A stretch of 64,000 nt of DNA from NCBI RefSeq assembly GCF_015207395.1, contig NZ_JADEWX010000012.1, positions 1 through 64,000 on the forward strand. The letters are read 5' to 3'. Each line of letters opens with the position of its first letter. Within the stretch, counting starts at the first letter, position 1. Positions 36,328 to 45,598 of the stretch are shown piece by piece. The notes beneath the pieces are model-generated. The model was not told the DNA's origin. It saw only the letters and a program-made list of their open reading frames with translations, and searched no databases. The position numbers and the translations under genes were made by a program. This stretch comes from Nodosilinea sp. LEGE 07088 (GTDB lineage: Bacteria > Cyanobacteriota > Cyanobacteriia > Phormidesmidales > Phormidesmidaceae).

Positions 36328-38253
36328 CTAGAACGGAAAGATGCGAGGAATAATCAGCATTGACAGCAGCCAAAAGGTCAGGTTAAAAGGAATGCCCACC
36401 CGCATAAAGTCGGTGAACTTATAGCCACCGGGGCCATAGACCATGAGGTTGGTCTGGTAGCCAATAGGGGTGCTAAAGCTGGCCGAGGCCGCTATCATAA
36501 TCGCGATCACAAAGGGAATGAAACTCACCCCCAGGGTTTGAGACAGCGATAGGGCAATGGGAAACACCACCGCCGCCGCTGCGTTATTGGTAATTACCTC
36601 GGTGAGAATCGTGGTGACGCCATAGACAATGGCCAAGGACACCCAGGCGTTATTGCCAGCTAGACCGAGTAATCCACTGGCCAGCGTTCCTGCGGCCCCG
36701 GTCACGTCCAGAGCTTTGCCAATGCCAAGGGCGGCGGCTACCACCAGCAGCACCGACCAGTCAATGCTACGAAAGCCCTGCTGAAATGAACAACAGCCTG
36801 TGATCAGCATGAGTACGGCCGCCAGGGCGGCGGCATTGAGCATCTCCATCCAGCCAAAGGTGGCGAGCACGACCATAAATATCAAAATAGCCAGGGCTAT
36901 GGGGGCGCGATCGTGGCGCAGGGTGTCAGAATTGGGCACCTCACTGACCAGGTAAAAGTCTCGCGAGGTTCGGCGCTCTTCTAAAAATGACGGGTTGGCC
37001 TCGATTAGTAGGGTATCGCCAGCTTGCAGGCGAATATCGCCAATTTTGCCCGGCAACCGCTCGCCGTTGCGACCCACTGCCAGCACCACCGCCCCGTATT
37101 GGCTACGAAACTTGCCTTGGCGAATGGTAATACCCACTAGTGGGCAGGTGTTAGACACCACAGCTTCGATCAGCCTGCGCTCGATGCGGGGGGTGTCGAG
37201 CTTAAAGACCTGGTTAGTGGCAGGCTGTAGGCCGCGAATGTGGTTGAGATCAACGATGGACTCGACCATGCCGACAAAGACCAGTTGGTCTTGTTCTTGC
37301 AGCGTTTCTTGGGGGCCAATAGCGGTCAGCAACTGCCCCCGGCGCTGAATCTCGGTGAGGTAAAGCCCTGGCAAATGGCGCAGCCCAGCCTGCTCGATCG
37401 TTTTACCGGCTAGGGGGCTGTGCTCTGCTACCACCATTTCTACGGTGTACTCGCGGGGGTCAACGGCTTCAGTGACGGCTGGCTTGCGGGCGGGCAGCAG
37501 CCAGCGCTGGGCTAGCACCAGCAGGAGGATGCCTGCGATTGCGCAGGGTACTCCCACTGGGGCCAGATCAAACAGCTTGAGCCCTGGATAGTCGGTTTCA
37601 GATACCAGTAAACCATTGACCACTAAATTGGTGCTGGTGCCAATTAGGGTGCACATGCCCCCCATAATGGCGGCATAGCTGAGGGGAATCATCAGCTTGG
37701 AAGGGCTGATGCGCAGTTTGCGGCACCAGTCACCCACCACCGGTATAAACATAGCCACCAGGGGGGTGTTGTTGAGAAAGGCACTCATCGTTGTTACCGG
37801 CAGCAGCAACCGCAGCAGTGCTCGGGTTTCTCCCTTAGGCAGGCCCAATATCGATCGCGAAATAATATCTAGCCCTCCGGTTTGCTGAAGGCCAGCTACC
37901 ACCACATAGAGCACGCCTACGGTGACCATGCCGGGATTGCTGAACCCGGCCAGAGCGTCACCGGTTTCGAGCACACCGCTGAGGAGTAAAATCGCCAACG
38001 CTCCTAGAAACACGGCTTCTGCGGGTAAGCGGGTGATGGCGTTGAGTAAAAACGCAGCCACTGTTACGAGTAGGGTAAGCCAGCCTGACCAGGTCAACTG
38101 GCCCGGCAAATTCATCTGCTCCAACGCTTGATGGGTCACAACTAGTACGGTTAGCCCTAGCCCCAACGCGATTAATAAAGCAGCATTGCGGAGAAAGCCC
38201 TGACCTAAGAGGATATTTAACCGTCGACTGCGCTTGACCGGATCGTATGCCAT
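36328..38253 (-). CDS. SLC13/DASS-family transporter with two RCK_C (TrkA-C) domains
   Basis: A 641-residue inner-membrane carrier. Its N-terminal and C-terminal membrane blocks (about 25-255 and 440-640) are of the divalent anion/Na+ symporter type, with FLNNTPLVAMFIPV and ITNNAAAAVVFPIALSLS as the two paired SNT-like substrate motifs. Between them are two TrkA_C domains (about 265-345 and 355-435). Related cyanobacterial and algal proteins take up sulfate or related anions with Na+. I use the ATG at 38253. An ATG at 38370 is in frame, but the extra 39 residues are polar and not family-like. A Crp-like regulator is divergent. Confidence 0.85.
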   Translation of the reverse strand: MAYDPVKRSRRLNILLGQGFLRNAALLIALGLGLTVLVVTHQALEQMNLPGQLTWSGWLTLLVTVAAFLLNAITRLPAEAVFLGALAILLLSGVLETGDALAGFSNPGMVTVGVLYVVVAGLQQTGGLDIISRSILGLPKGETRALLRLLLPVTTMSAFLNNTPLVAMFIPVVGDWCRKLRISPSKLMIPLSYAAIMGGMCTLIGTSTNLVVNGLLVSETDYPGLKLFDLAPVGVPCAIAGILLLVLAQRWLLPARKPAVTEAVDPREYTVEMVVAEHSPLAGKTIEQAGLRHLPGLYLTEIQRRGQLLTAIGPQETLQEQDQLVFVGMVESIVDLNHIRGLQPATNQVFKLDTPRIERRLIEAVVSNTCPLVGITIRQGKFRSQYGAVVLAVGRNGERLPGKIGDIRLQAGDTLLIEANPSFLEERRTSRDFYLVSEVPNSDTLRHDRAPIALAILIFMVVLATFGWMEMLNAAALAAVLMLITGCCSFQQGFRSIDWSVLLVVAAALGIGKALDVTGAAGTLASGLLGLAGNNAWVSLAIVYGVTTILTEVITNNAAAAVVFPIALSLSQTLGVSFIPFVIAIMIAASASFSTPIGYQTNLMVYGPGGYKFTDFMRVGIPFNLTFWLLSMLIIPRIFPF

Positions 38254-38512
38254 AAAACCAGCCTGAAAAACTTTTTCGATTATATTAGAGATGAATTGAA
38301 ATTCATTTAAACTTGCAGTCAAGTTTTGACCTGGTTTGTTTTGGTTTTGGTTGCGCAGCAGTGTAAACACTCTCTTGAGACGTAGATGTCGCTTGTGAGT
38401 TTCTGCGGATGCTGGCTACGGGGCCCTAAGTTTGAGGCATTATTGCTGGGTTTGTAAAGTTTGCGGTGTTTGGGGTCAAAATGGACTAATAAGATCTTGC
38501 TTTTAGGAATTT

Positions 38513-39307
38513 ATGACGCGACGCGGTGGCCTAAATCTGGAGACTGACCCTATTGCAGTATTGAGTGCGGGGTGTTTTTTGTTTCGCCAGCTGGGCCCAG
38601 ACGCCCTGCGATCGCACCTTGACCCCCAACAGCTGGCTGTCGAGAAACTCTACTCCAACCGCCCAATTCACACGGCGTTTCGGCCCCAGGCCTGGCTCGA
38701 CCACCTCTATGTCGTGGTCGATGGTGGCCCGATCATCATGCGCAGTACCCCCCTCGATCGCGTCATTGCTATGACTTATCCGGCCGGATGTTTTGGCATT
38801 CGCAGCCTGCCTGTGGGGTTTGGCACCGTATCCCAGGGTTTTCCGAGTCTAGTTGAGGCCTACAAAACTACCGACATTATCAAAGTGCCGGTGATGGCTG
38901 TTAAGGCGCTCTACGCTGAAAACGCTGTTTTTAAGCAGCGCTATGACTTGCTGTTTGAGCTGCGGGAGAAGTTTCAGTACCATTTACTGAATTGCAGCAC
39001 CTATCCTCCCCAGGCCGTGGCCTCGCTACTGCGGGCGCTGGTCTACCAAGAGCGCACCCTGGGCAGTCAGCCCAACAGTACTGGCGAATATTATTTTGAT
39101 TTGCCCATAGACTTAATTGCTCGCGCCTGCCAACTTAACCACCGCACCGTTGAGCAGGTACTCAAGGGCATGGCCAAAGCAGGCTATCTCAAGGCCAGCA
39201 AATCGACTGAAAGTTCTGTAGATCAGGTGCTTGTTATCGATCCCAAAGGGCTCAAAGAAGTCTATGGGGCGACCCGCGATAAGGTGCCCTGGTGGCCACT
39301 GAAATAG
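38513..39307 (+). CDS. Crp-like transcription regulator without a recognisable nucleotide-binding cassette
   Basis: A 264-residue protein with the overall Crp layout. A beta-rich N-terminal domain (about 15-140) has no phosphate-binding cassette (the usual FGExxL...PRxA is absent). A long helix at about 145-175 follows, and then a winged helix (about 180-250) with FDLPIDLIARACQLNHRTVEQVLKGMAKAGYL as the helix-turn-helix. The ATG follows TAGGA. It is divergent from the SLC13 transporter across 259 bases and may regulate it. The ligand, if any, is unknown. Confidence 0.75.
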   Translation: MTRRGGLNLETDPIAVLSAGCFLFRQLGPDALRSHLDPQQLAVEKLYSNRPIHTAFRPQAWLDHLYVVVDGGPIIMRSTPLDRVIAMTYPAGCFGIRSLPVGFGTVSQGFPSLVEAYKTTDIIKVPVMAVKALYAENAVFKQRYDLLFELREKFQYHLLNCSTYPPQAVASLLRALVYQERTLGSQPNSTGEYYFDLPIDLIARACQLNHRTVEQVLKGMAKAGYLKASKSTESSVDQVLVIDPKGLKEVYGATRDKVPWWPLK

Positions 39308-39332
39308 TTGGGAGCGCTGCTTTCTAACGAAT

Positions 39333-40754
39333 TTATTGGTCTTCTGTGGCGAATTTAGGGCGTTGGTCAATCCAGGGACTGGCCTGTTCGAGCTGGGCCG
39401 CCAAAGCCAGCACGGTAGCTTCGTCAGCAGGACGGCCCACTAACTGCACGCCGATAGGCACACCGCTGGTGTCAAATCCCCGGGGGATGGACAGGGCTGG
39501 CTGGCCGCTGGCATTGAAGGGAGGACAGGGCGCGACCCAGTTAATTACATTTTCGAGCACTTTAGGCGATCGCAGCCCCTGCCACTCCCCAATTTTGATC
39601 GCTGGATGCATGTAGACTGGCAAAATCATCACGTCGTAGGGTTGGCAAAACCGCACAATCTGACGGGCCACCTGCTGGAGTTTAGCCACGGCCCGTAGAT
39701 AAGTGCCGCTGTTGACGCGCCAGGCCCGCCAGTAGAGCCAGCGGTTCATTTTCTCCAGCACAATCCAGGGCACCCCCAACTCGGCTAGCACGCATTGCCA
39801 CACCACAATAAAAGGTTCGATCAGCTCTTCCATATCAGGAAAGGTGACTTCTTCAATGGTATGCCCCAGTTGTTCGGCCTGCTGCGCGGTCTCGTAGATG
39901 GCCTGGCGGCAAATTGGGTCAACATCCCCAATGGGGTCGAGTCGGGTAGCGTACCCAATGCGCAGGGGACGATCGCGTGGGGTAGTTAGCCCTGCTAAGA
40001 ACGAGGGATCGGGATCGGGGAGCCAGTAGGGATCGCCGATCTCATAGCCGCTGAGCACATCGAGCAGGGCGGCAGCGTCGGCTACGGTGCGCCCTAGCGG
40101 ACCATTGATCGCCAGCCCGTTGAGCCGCTCTCCCAGAGGTGAGAAACTAATCCGCCCCCGGGCCGCCTTGATGCCCACTAGCCCACAGCAAAAGGCTGGC
40201 CCTCGCAAGGAACCGCCCCCGTCTGACCCCTGCGAGATGGCACACAGCCCGGCAGCTAGGGCTGCTGCCCCGCCGCCGCTAGAGCCTCCAGGGGTGTAGT
40301 CTAAATTCCAAGGGTTGCGGGCGGGGGGGAACCCCGCTGGCTCGGTGTAGGGCATTGACCCCAGTTGGGAGGTGGCGGTTTTGCCTAAAATCACCATGCC
40401 AGCCTGACGCAGCTTGCCGACGATGTAGTCGTCGTCTACGGCAATGCGATCGCGGGCCGCTTTAACCCCGTAGGCACAGGGCACCCCCGCCATGGGGTTG
40501 AGATCTTTGACCGACACCGTGACCCCAAACAGCGGCGGTAGGTCATCGGGGTGGCTGGCCAGATGATCGGTTTTGACCCTGGCATCGGCCAGCGCCTGCT
40601 CAGCTACGACCGTTACGTAGGCTCCCAGGGCTGGGTTGAGTCGCTCAATACGTTCTAGATACAGCTCTGTTAGCTCTAGGGGAGAGATTTCTCTCGCCCG
40701 CATCAGCCGCGCTTGTTCGAGGGCAGGCAAGAAAGCGAGATCGACTGAGTTCAT
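39333..40754 (-). CDS. Amidase-signature family amidase
   Basis: A 473-residue amidase-signature enzyme with the Ser-cisSer-Lys triad: Lys in VSVKDLNP (about residue 83), the Gly/Ser-rich GGSSGGGAAALAAGLCA with the cis-Ser, and the nucleophile Ser in GSDGGGSLRGPA. C-terminal motifs (FNASGQPALSIPRG, GVPIGVQLVG) are also conserved. It is shorter on GatA-specific features and stands alone, so it is probably a general amide or carbamate hydrolase rather than the tRNA amidotransferase. The substrate is unknown. It is convergent with the Crp-like gene, 26 bases apart. Confidence 0.88.
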   Translation of the reverse strand: MNSVDLAFLPALEQARLMRAREISPLELTELYLERIERLNPALGAYVTVVAEQALADARVKTDHLASHPDDLPPLFGVTVSVKDLNPMAGVPCAYGVKAARDRIAVDDDYIVGKLRQAGMVILGKTATSQLGSMPYTEPAGFPPARNPWNLDYTPGGSSGGGAAALAAGLCAISQGSDGGGSLRGPAFCCGLVGIKAARGRISFSPLGERLNGLAINGPLGRTVADAAALLDVLSGYEIGDPYWLPDPDPSFLAGLTTPRDRPLRIGYATRLDPIGDVDPICRQAIYETAQQAEQLGHTIEEVTFPDMEELIEPFIVVWQCVLAELGVPWIVLEKMNRWLYWRAWRVNSGTYLRAVAKLQQVARQIVRFCQPYDVMILPVYMHPAIKIGEWQGLRSPKVLENVINWVAPCPPFNASGQPALSIPRGFDTSGVPIGVQLVGRPADEATVLALAAQLEQASPWIDQRPKFATEDQ

Positions 40755-40895
40755 AAATGGCCGCAGGCAAAGGTTGCAGTGCCTTCAGAATATCAAGCCC
40801 TGGTCGGGGCGGGGCTATTCTACGAACCACTTAAAAAACCTCCTCCGCTGCAAGGAAGGTAGCTCGAACAGAGCCTACTGGCTTGACGCTAAACC

Positions 40896-42176
40896 TCACA
40901 GCGTCAATGACTGAGGTTTGTTCTCGATGACATCGGCCAAATCTTTCAAGAAGGCGGCGGCATCGGCACCGTAAATAATGCGGTGGTCGCAGGTGATATT
41001 AACCTGCATCTGCCGCTTCACGCCCATGAGGCCATCGGCGGTGGCCACTACCGTAGGGCGCGAGGCACCAATGGCCAAAATTGACCCCTGGCCCGGCGGC
41101 AAAATGGCGTCGAAGCGATCGACCCCAAACATGCCGAGGTTTGACAGGGTAAAGCTGCCCGAGTTGTATTCATCGGGCTGGAGCTGTTTAGAGCGCGATC
41201 GCTCTACCAGGTCGCGCCAGGTGCGCGAGAGCGAGTAAATGTCGGACTGATCGGCACTTTTGAGCACCGGAGTAATCAGGCCACCGCCCTCCATGGCCAC
41301 GGCTACGGCGATATTGATACCGGCCCGGTACTGAATGCCCTCGTCGGTGTAGCCCGCGTTGAGCAGCGGGTGTTTTTGCAGCGTGACGGCAACAGCTTTG
41401 GCCAATAGCCCGGTCATGGTCACGCCCTTAGACTTGATTTGCTTGTAGAGCGCGTCGAGGTTGTCGGTAGTAATGGTGTAGCCCACGTGGAAGGTAGGAA
41501 CGGTCAAGCTGGCGCTCATGTTGCGCACTACCGCTTGTTGCAGCGTATTAAAGGAGACGACCTGACCCAGCGGGGCAGCGCTGGGCGCGGGCGGAGCGCT
41601 GGGTGCAGGTGTTATGGGGGCTGCCGGTGCAGGCGCTGCGGCTACCGGAGCAGCCGGTGTGGGGGTCTTGCCAGCGGCTAACTCCACGTCTTGGGCCACA
41701 ACGCGGCCATGGGGGCCGCTGCCCTGAAGGGTGGTTAGGTCTACTTTGAGTTCTTTAGCCAACTTGCGGGCGCGAGGCGAAATAATTACCCGATCGCTGC
41801 GGCTAGAGCCAGCGGCAGCACCATTTTGGGCAGCAGGGGCCGGGGCTGCGGCCACGGCAGCGGGGGCGGCGGCGTCATCGCCACCAGCGGCACCTGCTTT
41901 AGCCGCCGCCTGCTGTTGGGCCGCTTCAATTTCGGCCTCGGTTTCGGCTAGCAGGGCGATCGCCTCTCCCACCGGGGCCGTGCCCCCCGCTTCTACCACA
42001 ATGGCAGCCAAAATGCCCTCATGGAACGACTCTACATCCATGTCGGCCTTATCGGACTCGACAATCACCACAGTTTCGCCCTTCTCAATCTTGTCGCCAG
42101 GGGCTTTCACCCAAGATACAATCTTGCCTTCGGTCATCGTTGAGCTCAGGGCAGGCATGAAAACTTCGCGAATCAT
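40896..42176 (-). CDS. Pyruvate dehydrogenase E2 (dihydrolipoamide acetyltransferase)
   Basis: Transfers the acetyl group to CoA in the pyruvate dehydrogenase complex. It has 426 residues: one lipoyl domain (1-75) with Lys43 in VESDKADMDVESF, an Ala/Pro linker, a peripheral-subunit-binding domain at about 130-170 (ISPRARKLAKELKVDLTTLQGSGPHGRV region), another Ala/Pro linker, and a C-terminal catalytic domain with the active-site His in CDHRIIYGADAAAF. Plastid-type N-terminus MIREVFMPALSSTMTEGK supports pyruvate, not 2-oxoglutarate, as substrate; cyanobacteria lack the latter complex. The gene is often called odhB or pdhC. Confidence 0.92.
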   Translation of the reverse strand: MIREVFMPALSSTMTEGKIVSWVKAPGDKIEKGETVVIVESDKADMDVESFHEGILAAIVVEAGGTAPVGEAIALLAETEAEIEAAQQQAAAKAGAAGGDDAAAPAAVAAAPAPAAQNGAAAGSSRSDRVIISPRARKLAKELKVDLTTLQGSGPHGRVVAQDVELAAGKTPTPAAPVAAAPAPAAPITPAPSAPPAPSAAPLGQVVSFNTLQQAVVRNMSASLTVPTFHVGYTITTDNLDALYKQIKSKGVTMTGLLAKAVAVTLQKHPLLNAGYTDEGIQYRAGINIAVAVAMEGGGLITPVLKSADQSDIYSLSRTWRDLVERSRSKQLQPDEYNSGSFTLSNLGMFGVDRFDAILPPGQGSILAIGASRPTVVATADGLMGVKRQMQVNITCDHRIIYGADAAAFLKDLADVIENKPQSLTL

Positions 42177-42423
42177 GGAGGTGGCTTCCGAAACAGGGCT
42201 AAAAAACAGAGCAGCAGAGATACCCAGGGTTTATTCTATCGCCAAGGCTGAAGCCTTTCTGAATATCAACCCTAAATTAAGCGATCACCATGCCCTTGCG
42301 ACAGCCTTTTCAGATAAAGCTGCTCTAAGGGCTGCAGCTCAATCATTAACCTAAGGTTTGGGTGGCGACAGCGCGGCAGCGCTAGGAGCAAAACTTTTGG
42401 GGTTGATCTCTGGCGATCTGCTG

Positions 42424-42876
42424 CTACAGTTCGCCGCGAATTTCTTGGATCTCCCCATCTTTGATCAAGATTTCAACCTGGAGCTTACTTACCAGATTGT
42501 CGCCTACCGACACGTTAAAAAAACTTTCGACCTTGCCTTGATCGACTTCGGCATCGATCGCTAGGGTCTGTACCTCCTGAAGCTGCTGTAGGCTCTGATT
42601 TTTTTGCTGTAGCAGCTTGCTCTTATCTTGATTGAGTTGGTTTTGAATATTGCCCATCTGCTGTTGAATGGCAGCACCGCTGTTGGGCTGGGTCTCAGCC
42701 TGCTTTTGCAGTTCGGCGACCATGCGCTGCCCCTGCATTTCGAGCTGTTGCAGGCGACCGTCAACTTGGTTGATTTGAGCTTGCAGCTGTTTCTGGGCTT
42801 CTTCCTTCCAGAGGGGGGTCACAATAGCCTTGATGTTGACTACTCGCTTGAGCAGTAACGACTGATTCTCATCCAT
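42424..42876 (-). CDS. YlqD-family protein
   Basis: A 150-residue protein with an N-terminal beta strand (LLLKRVVNIKAIVTPLWKEEAQKQL), a central Gln-rich coiled coil of about 85 residues, and a C-terminal beta region (VDQGKVESFFNVSVGDNLVSKLQVEILIKDG, shown as the region near residues 110-145). This is the YlqD layout. The family is found in Firmicutes and cyanobacteria and its function is unknown. It lies between the acyl-activating enzyme and the E2 gene on the same strand, with 112 and 247 bases of spacing. Confidence 0.8.
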   Translation of the reverse strand: MDENQSLLLKRVVNIKAIVTPLWKEEAQKQLQAQINQVDGRLQQLEMQGQRMVAELQKQAETQPNSGAAIQQQMGNIQNQLNQDKSKLLQQKNQSLQQLQEVQTLAIDAEVDQGKVESFFNVSVGDNLVSKLQVEILIKDGEIQEIRGEL

Positions 42877-42988
42877 AATCTGACTGTACTAAAGAGATTA
42901 CCAATACCGACTGTCACCACAGTAGGGCGAGGTCGGATACTTTGCCGGGCCTAGCTACAGGTTGGTGAAACCTTCACGTCACCTGGCG

Positions 42989-44959
42989 CTATACAAACAT
43001 CGCGTCAATCATATCGCGATACCGGGTCGCAACCACGGGGCGACGGACTTTTAGCGTCTGGGTGAGGAGCCCGTTTTCGATCGAGAAGGTCTCTAGAATC
43101 AGGCGGAAAGGGCCAATGCGATCGTCGGGGCGGAAGCCGGGACGGTCTTTGACCTCGCGGTTGAGCTCATTGCGAAACAGTTTTTGTACCCGCTCATCGT
43201 CGAGGCTAATGGCGATGCAGTTGGCGGGGGCCGGGGTGTCATCGCCGGCGACAGCAACAAAAAGCGCCTGGGCGGCAGCCCAGGTCTGGAGCGCCTCCAC
43301 GTTAGGCACGATGAGCGCGCCGAGCGATCGCTGATCTTGGCCTACCAGCATAATCTGATCGATGTAGGGGCTGCGAATGCAGGCATCTTCAATGGGCTGG
43401 GGTTCGATATTCTCGCCGTTGGTGAGCACGATGGTGTCTTTGGCCCGGCCCGTGAGCACCACATTGCCATCGCGACTCATCCACCCCAGATCGCCAGTGT
43501 CGAACCACCCCTCAGGGTCGATCGCCTTTTGGGTGGCTTCGGGATTGCGGTAGTAGCCTGCCATAATTTGCGGGCCGCGGGCCATCACCAGACCGGTTAC
43601 ACCCTGGGGTACCTCCTGGCGGGTGTCGAGATCGACCACTTTGACTTCGGTTAAGGGGATAGGCTGGCCAGCGGCACCGCGCAAGTTGCGCCAGGGGCGG
43701 CGGGCCGAAAGCACGGGGGCGGTTTCTGTCAGGCCATAGCCCACGATCAGCGGCACGCTAATGATCTCGAAGAAAATATCGATATGGCGGGCGAGGGAGC
43801 CGCCGCCGCTGATTAACTGTTTGACCTGGCCCCCCGTCGCCCCCTGGACTTTGCTGTAGACCAGCTTTGTGCCGAGCTGATGTAGGGGCCACAGAACCAG
43901 AGCTACCAGCCCCGAACTCAACCGCTTGAGAGGGGAAATATTGGGCTCGTCAATTTTCATATCCTGGTAGCGCCAGAGGTTCTCGACGTAGCGCTGGCTG
44001 AGGCCAAAAAAGGTGAAAATCAGCTTTTGCTTGCCGGGCGACTGGTCGCGAAACTGCTTTTGAGCTCCCTCATAGATAGATTCCCAGAGCCGGGGCACCC
44101 CGACCATGTACTGGGGTTTGGTGGTTTTGAGGTCGGTTTTGAGGTGGCGAATGCTGCTATAGGTCTGGGTACAGCCGCGCGAGAACAGAAAGTATTCGGC
44201 GGTGCGCTCAAAGCTATGCCAGGAGGGGAGAATGCCCACCACTCGATCGCCGGGCTCGGGCTGCACCACGGCCTCCAGGGTGTTGACCTGGTGCATCAGG
44301 TTGCGGTGGCTGAGCATGACCCCCTTGGGCTGTCCGGTGGTGCCGGAGGTGTAAATCAGCGTCGCCAAGTCCTCGGGTTTGAAGCTAACTGGCTGGTAGG
44401 GGTGCTCGGCCCCCAGGGCCATGAGTTGGCTAAAATTCAGAATTTTGACGCGATCGCCCTCGGGAGGCACCTCGTCGGAGAGCAAAATTACCTGGGCAAT
44501 GGGCAGGGTGTGGAGGCGATCGCCAAGGCGCTTCAGCAGGGCTACCGACTCTACTATCAGTACAGTGCTCTCGCTGTGTTCGGCGATGTAGAGCAGCTCT
44601 TCGGTTTCGGCAGTGGCGCTGCGCACGGCATTCATGCCCCCGGCGGTCATAATGCCCTGGTCGGCAATAAACCAGCGGTAGCTATTGTCGGCAAAGAGTG
44701 CCACATGGGTTTGATAGTTGACCCCTATGGCCTGCAACCCACTGGCAAAGGTGCGAATGGCCTCGGCCAGTTGACGATAGGTAAGGGTGGCTACCGGCTG
44801 ACTGTGGGGGTCGTGGAGAGCGACGATATCGCCATATTTTTCGGCCACGATGGGCCAAATTTCAGGCAGAGCCTGGAGATGCTGGTAAGGACTATGGGCT
44901 TCTAGGTAGGCGCGATCGCGCTGGCGCACCTCTTGTAAGGCAGTTGTCGATACAGGCAT
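42989..44959 (-). CDS. aas: Long-chain acyl-ACP/acyl-CoA synthetase
   Basis: AMP-forming fatty-acid-activating enzyme of 656 residues. In cyanobacteria the single close homologue acts mainly as acyl-ACP synthetase, recycling free fatty acids from membrane lipids. ATP-binding P-loop TLIYTSGTTGQPKGVMLSH at about 205-225, adenylate motif VGYGLTETAPVLSARR, and the hinge GWFDTGDLGWMSRDGNVVLTGRAKDTIVLTNGEN in the C-terminal third. I use the ATG at 44959, with AGGTGG five bases upstream, rather than a GTG three codons earlier. The symbol assumes the cyanobacterial role. Confidence 0.88.
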   Translation of the reverse strand: MPVSTTALQEVRQRDRAYLEAHSPYQHLQALPEIWPIVAEKYGDIVALHDPHSQPVATLTYRQLAEAIRTFASGLQAIGVNYQTHVALFADNSYRWFIADQGIMTAGGMNAVRSATAETEELLYIAEHSESTVLIVESVALLKRLGDRLHTLPIAQVILLSDEVPPEGDRVKILNFSQLMALGAEHPYQPVSFKPEDLATLIYTSGTTGQPKGVMLSHRNLMHQVNTLEAVVQPEPGDRVVGILPSWHSFERTAEYFLFSRGCTQTYSSIRHLKTDLKTTKPQYMVGVPRLWESIYEGAQKQFRDQSPGKQKLIFTFFGLSQRYVENLWRYQDMKIDEPNISPLKRLSSGLVALVLWPLHQLGTKLVYSKVQGATGGQVKQLISGGGSLARHIDIFFEIISVPLIVGYGLTETAPVLSARRPWRNLRGAAGQPIPLTEVKVVDLDTRQEVPQGVTGLVMARGPQIMAGYYRNPEATQKAIDPEGWFDTGDLGWMSRDGNVVLTGRAKDTIVLTNGENIEPQPIEDACIRSPYIDQIMLVGQDQRSLGALIVPNVEALQTWAAAQALFVAVAGDDTPAPANCIAISLDDERVQKLFRNELNREVKDRPGFRPDDRIGPFRLILETFSIENGLLTQTLKVRRPVVATRYRDMIDAMFV

Positions 44960-45247
44960 AGCGGCCACCTAAAAAATCTGACAAGGCTTGCGGTTATCCT
45001 ACCGCAAGGTGACCCTAGGCTAGCCTCTAGCCTAAAGGGCCTTAACATTAACGCTGCCAGAAATTTAACTGACCTCAGGCCGCCTATCTGCGCTGCCCTG
45101 ATCGCAATCCTTCAGAAAGAATTCGGTTCATGGTAAGCAGCTTTTAATGTGGACGAAGCAAAATATAGGAGGTAGGAACCCCCACCCCTATATTGGGTTC
45201 TAGATCCGACATGTTCTATTCGCGAACTCTGCTAGGTAAAACGCTCA

Positions 45248-45445
45248 ATGTTATGTACCTCTTGTCAACATAAACCCCACTGTGTGCCCGCGCAGCTGGC
45301 TCAGGGAGATTCTGCCCTAGCCCATATGCTGGAGCAGCTCAAACGTTGTGGTATGCACCGCTACCCTCTCCATCAACGGCTCTGGGTCTGGGTGCGATCG
45401 CAGTGGCGTCGCCTCAAACAGGTGCTGACTACTCAGCTAAATTGA
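45248..45445 (+). CDS. Small Cys-containing protein, function unknown
   Basis: A 65-residue frame from the ATG at 45248. It begins MLCTSCQHKPHC, a Cys-x2-Cys-x5-Cys pattern, and is His and Arg rich with a basic amphipathic C-terminal helix (WVWVRSQWRRLKQ). A hairpin follows 12 bases after the stop, as expected for a real transcript. I recognise no family. The AT-rich leader and terminator support expression, but the protein could also be spurious. Confidence 0.45.
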   Translation: MLCTSCQHKPHCVPAQLAQGDSALAHMLEQLKRCGMHRYPLHQRLWVWVRSQWRRLKQVLTTQLN

Positions 45446-45475
45446 TTGAGCTCAATCGAGTCAAACATTGACTCG
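45444..45475 (+). terminator. Hairpins downstream of the small Cys protein gene
   Basis: A perfect 14-base palindrome, GATTGAGCTCAATC (45444-45457), runs directly into CGAGTCAA (45457-45464) paired with TTGACTCG (45468-45475) over a three-base loop. Only TCTTCC follows, so the T run is poor. It may also serve the convergent GGDEF-EAL gene. Confidence 0.5.
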
Positions 45476-45598
45476 TCTTCCCGCTTCAATCTGGATCGAC
45501 CAACGCGATAGAGACTCAGGGCTGGTCTCCGGTATTGTGAATGTGCTGGCGGGCCGTGGTGAGGGCTGTATGCCGTTCAATCTTTGTCACAGTCAACC

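Noticed and set aside
41731-42354. A 207-codon open frame on the plus strand opposite the E2 gene
   Set aside because: It mirrors the Ala/Pro-rich linkers of the E2 protein; composition is low-complexity and no family is recognisable.
44027-44905. A 292-codon open frame opposite the acyl-ACP synthetase gene
   Set aside because: It lies entirely antisense to a well-supported gene, and its sequence shows no domain.
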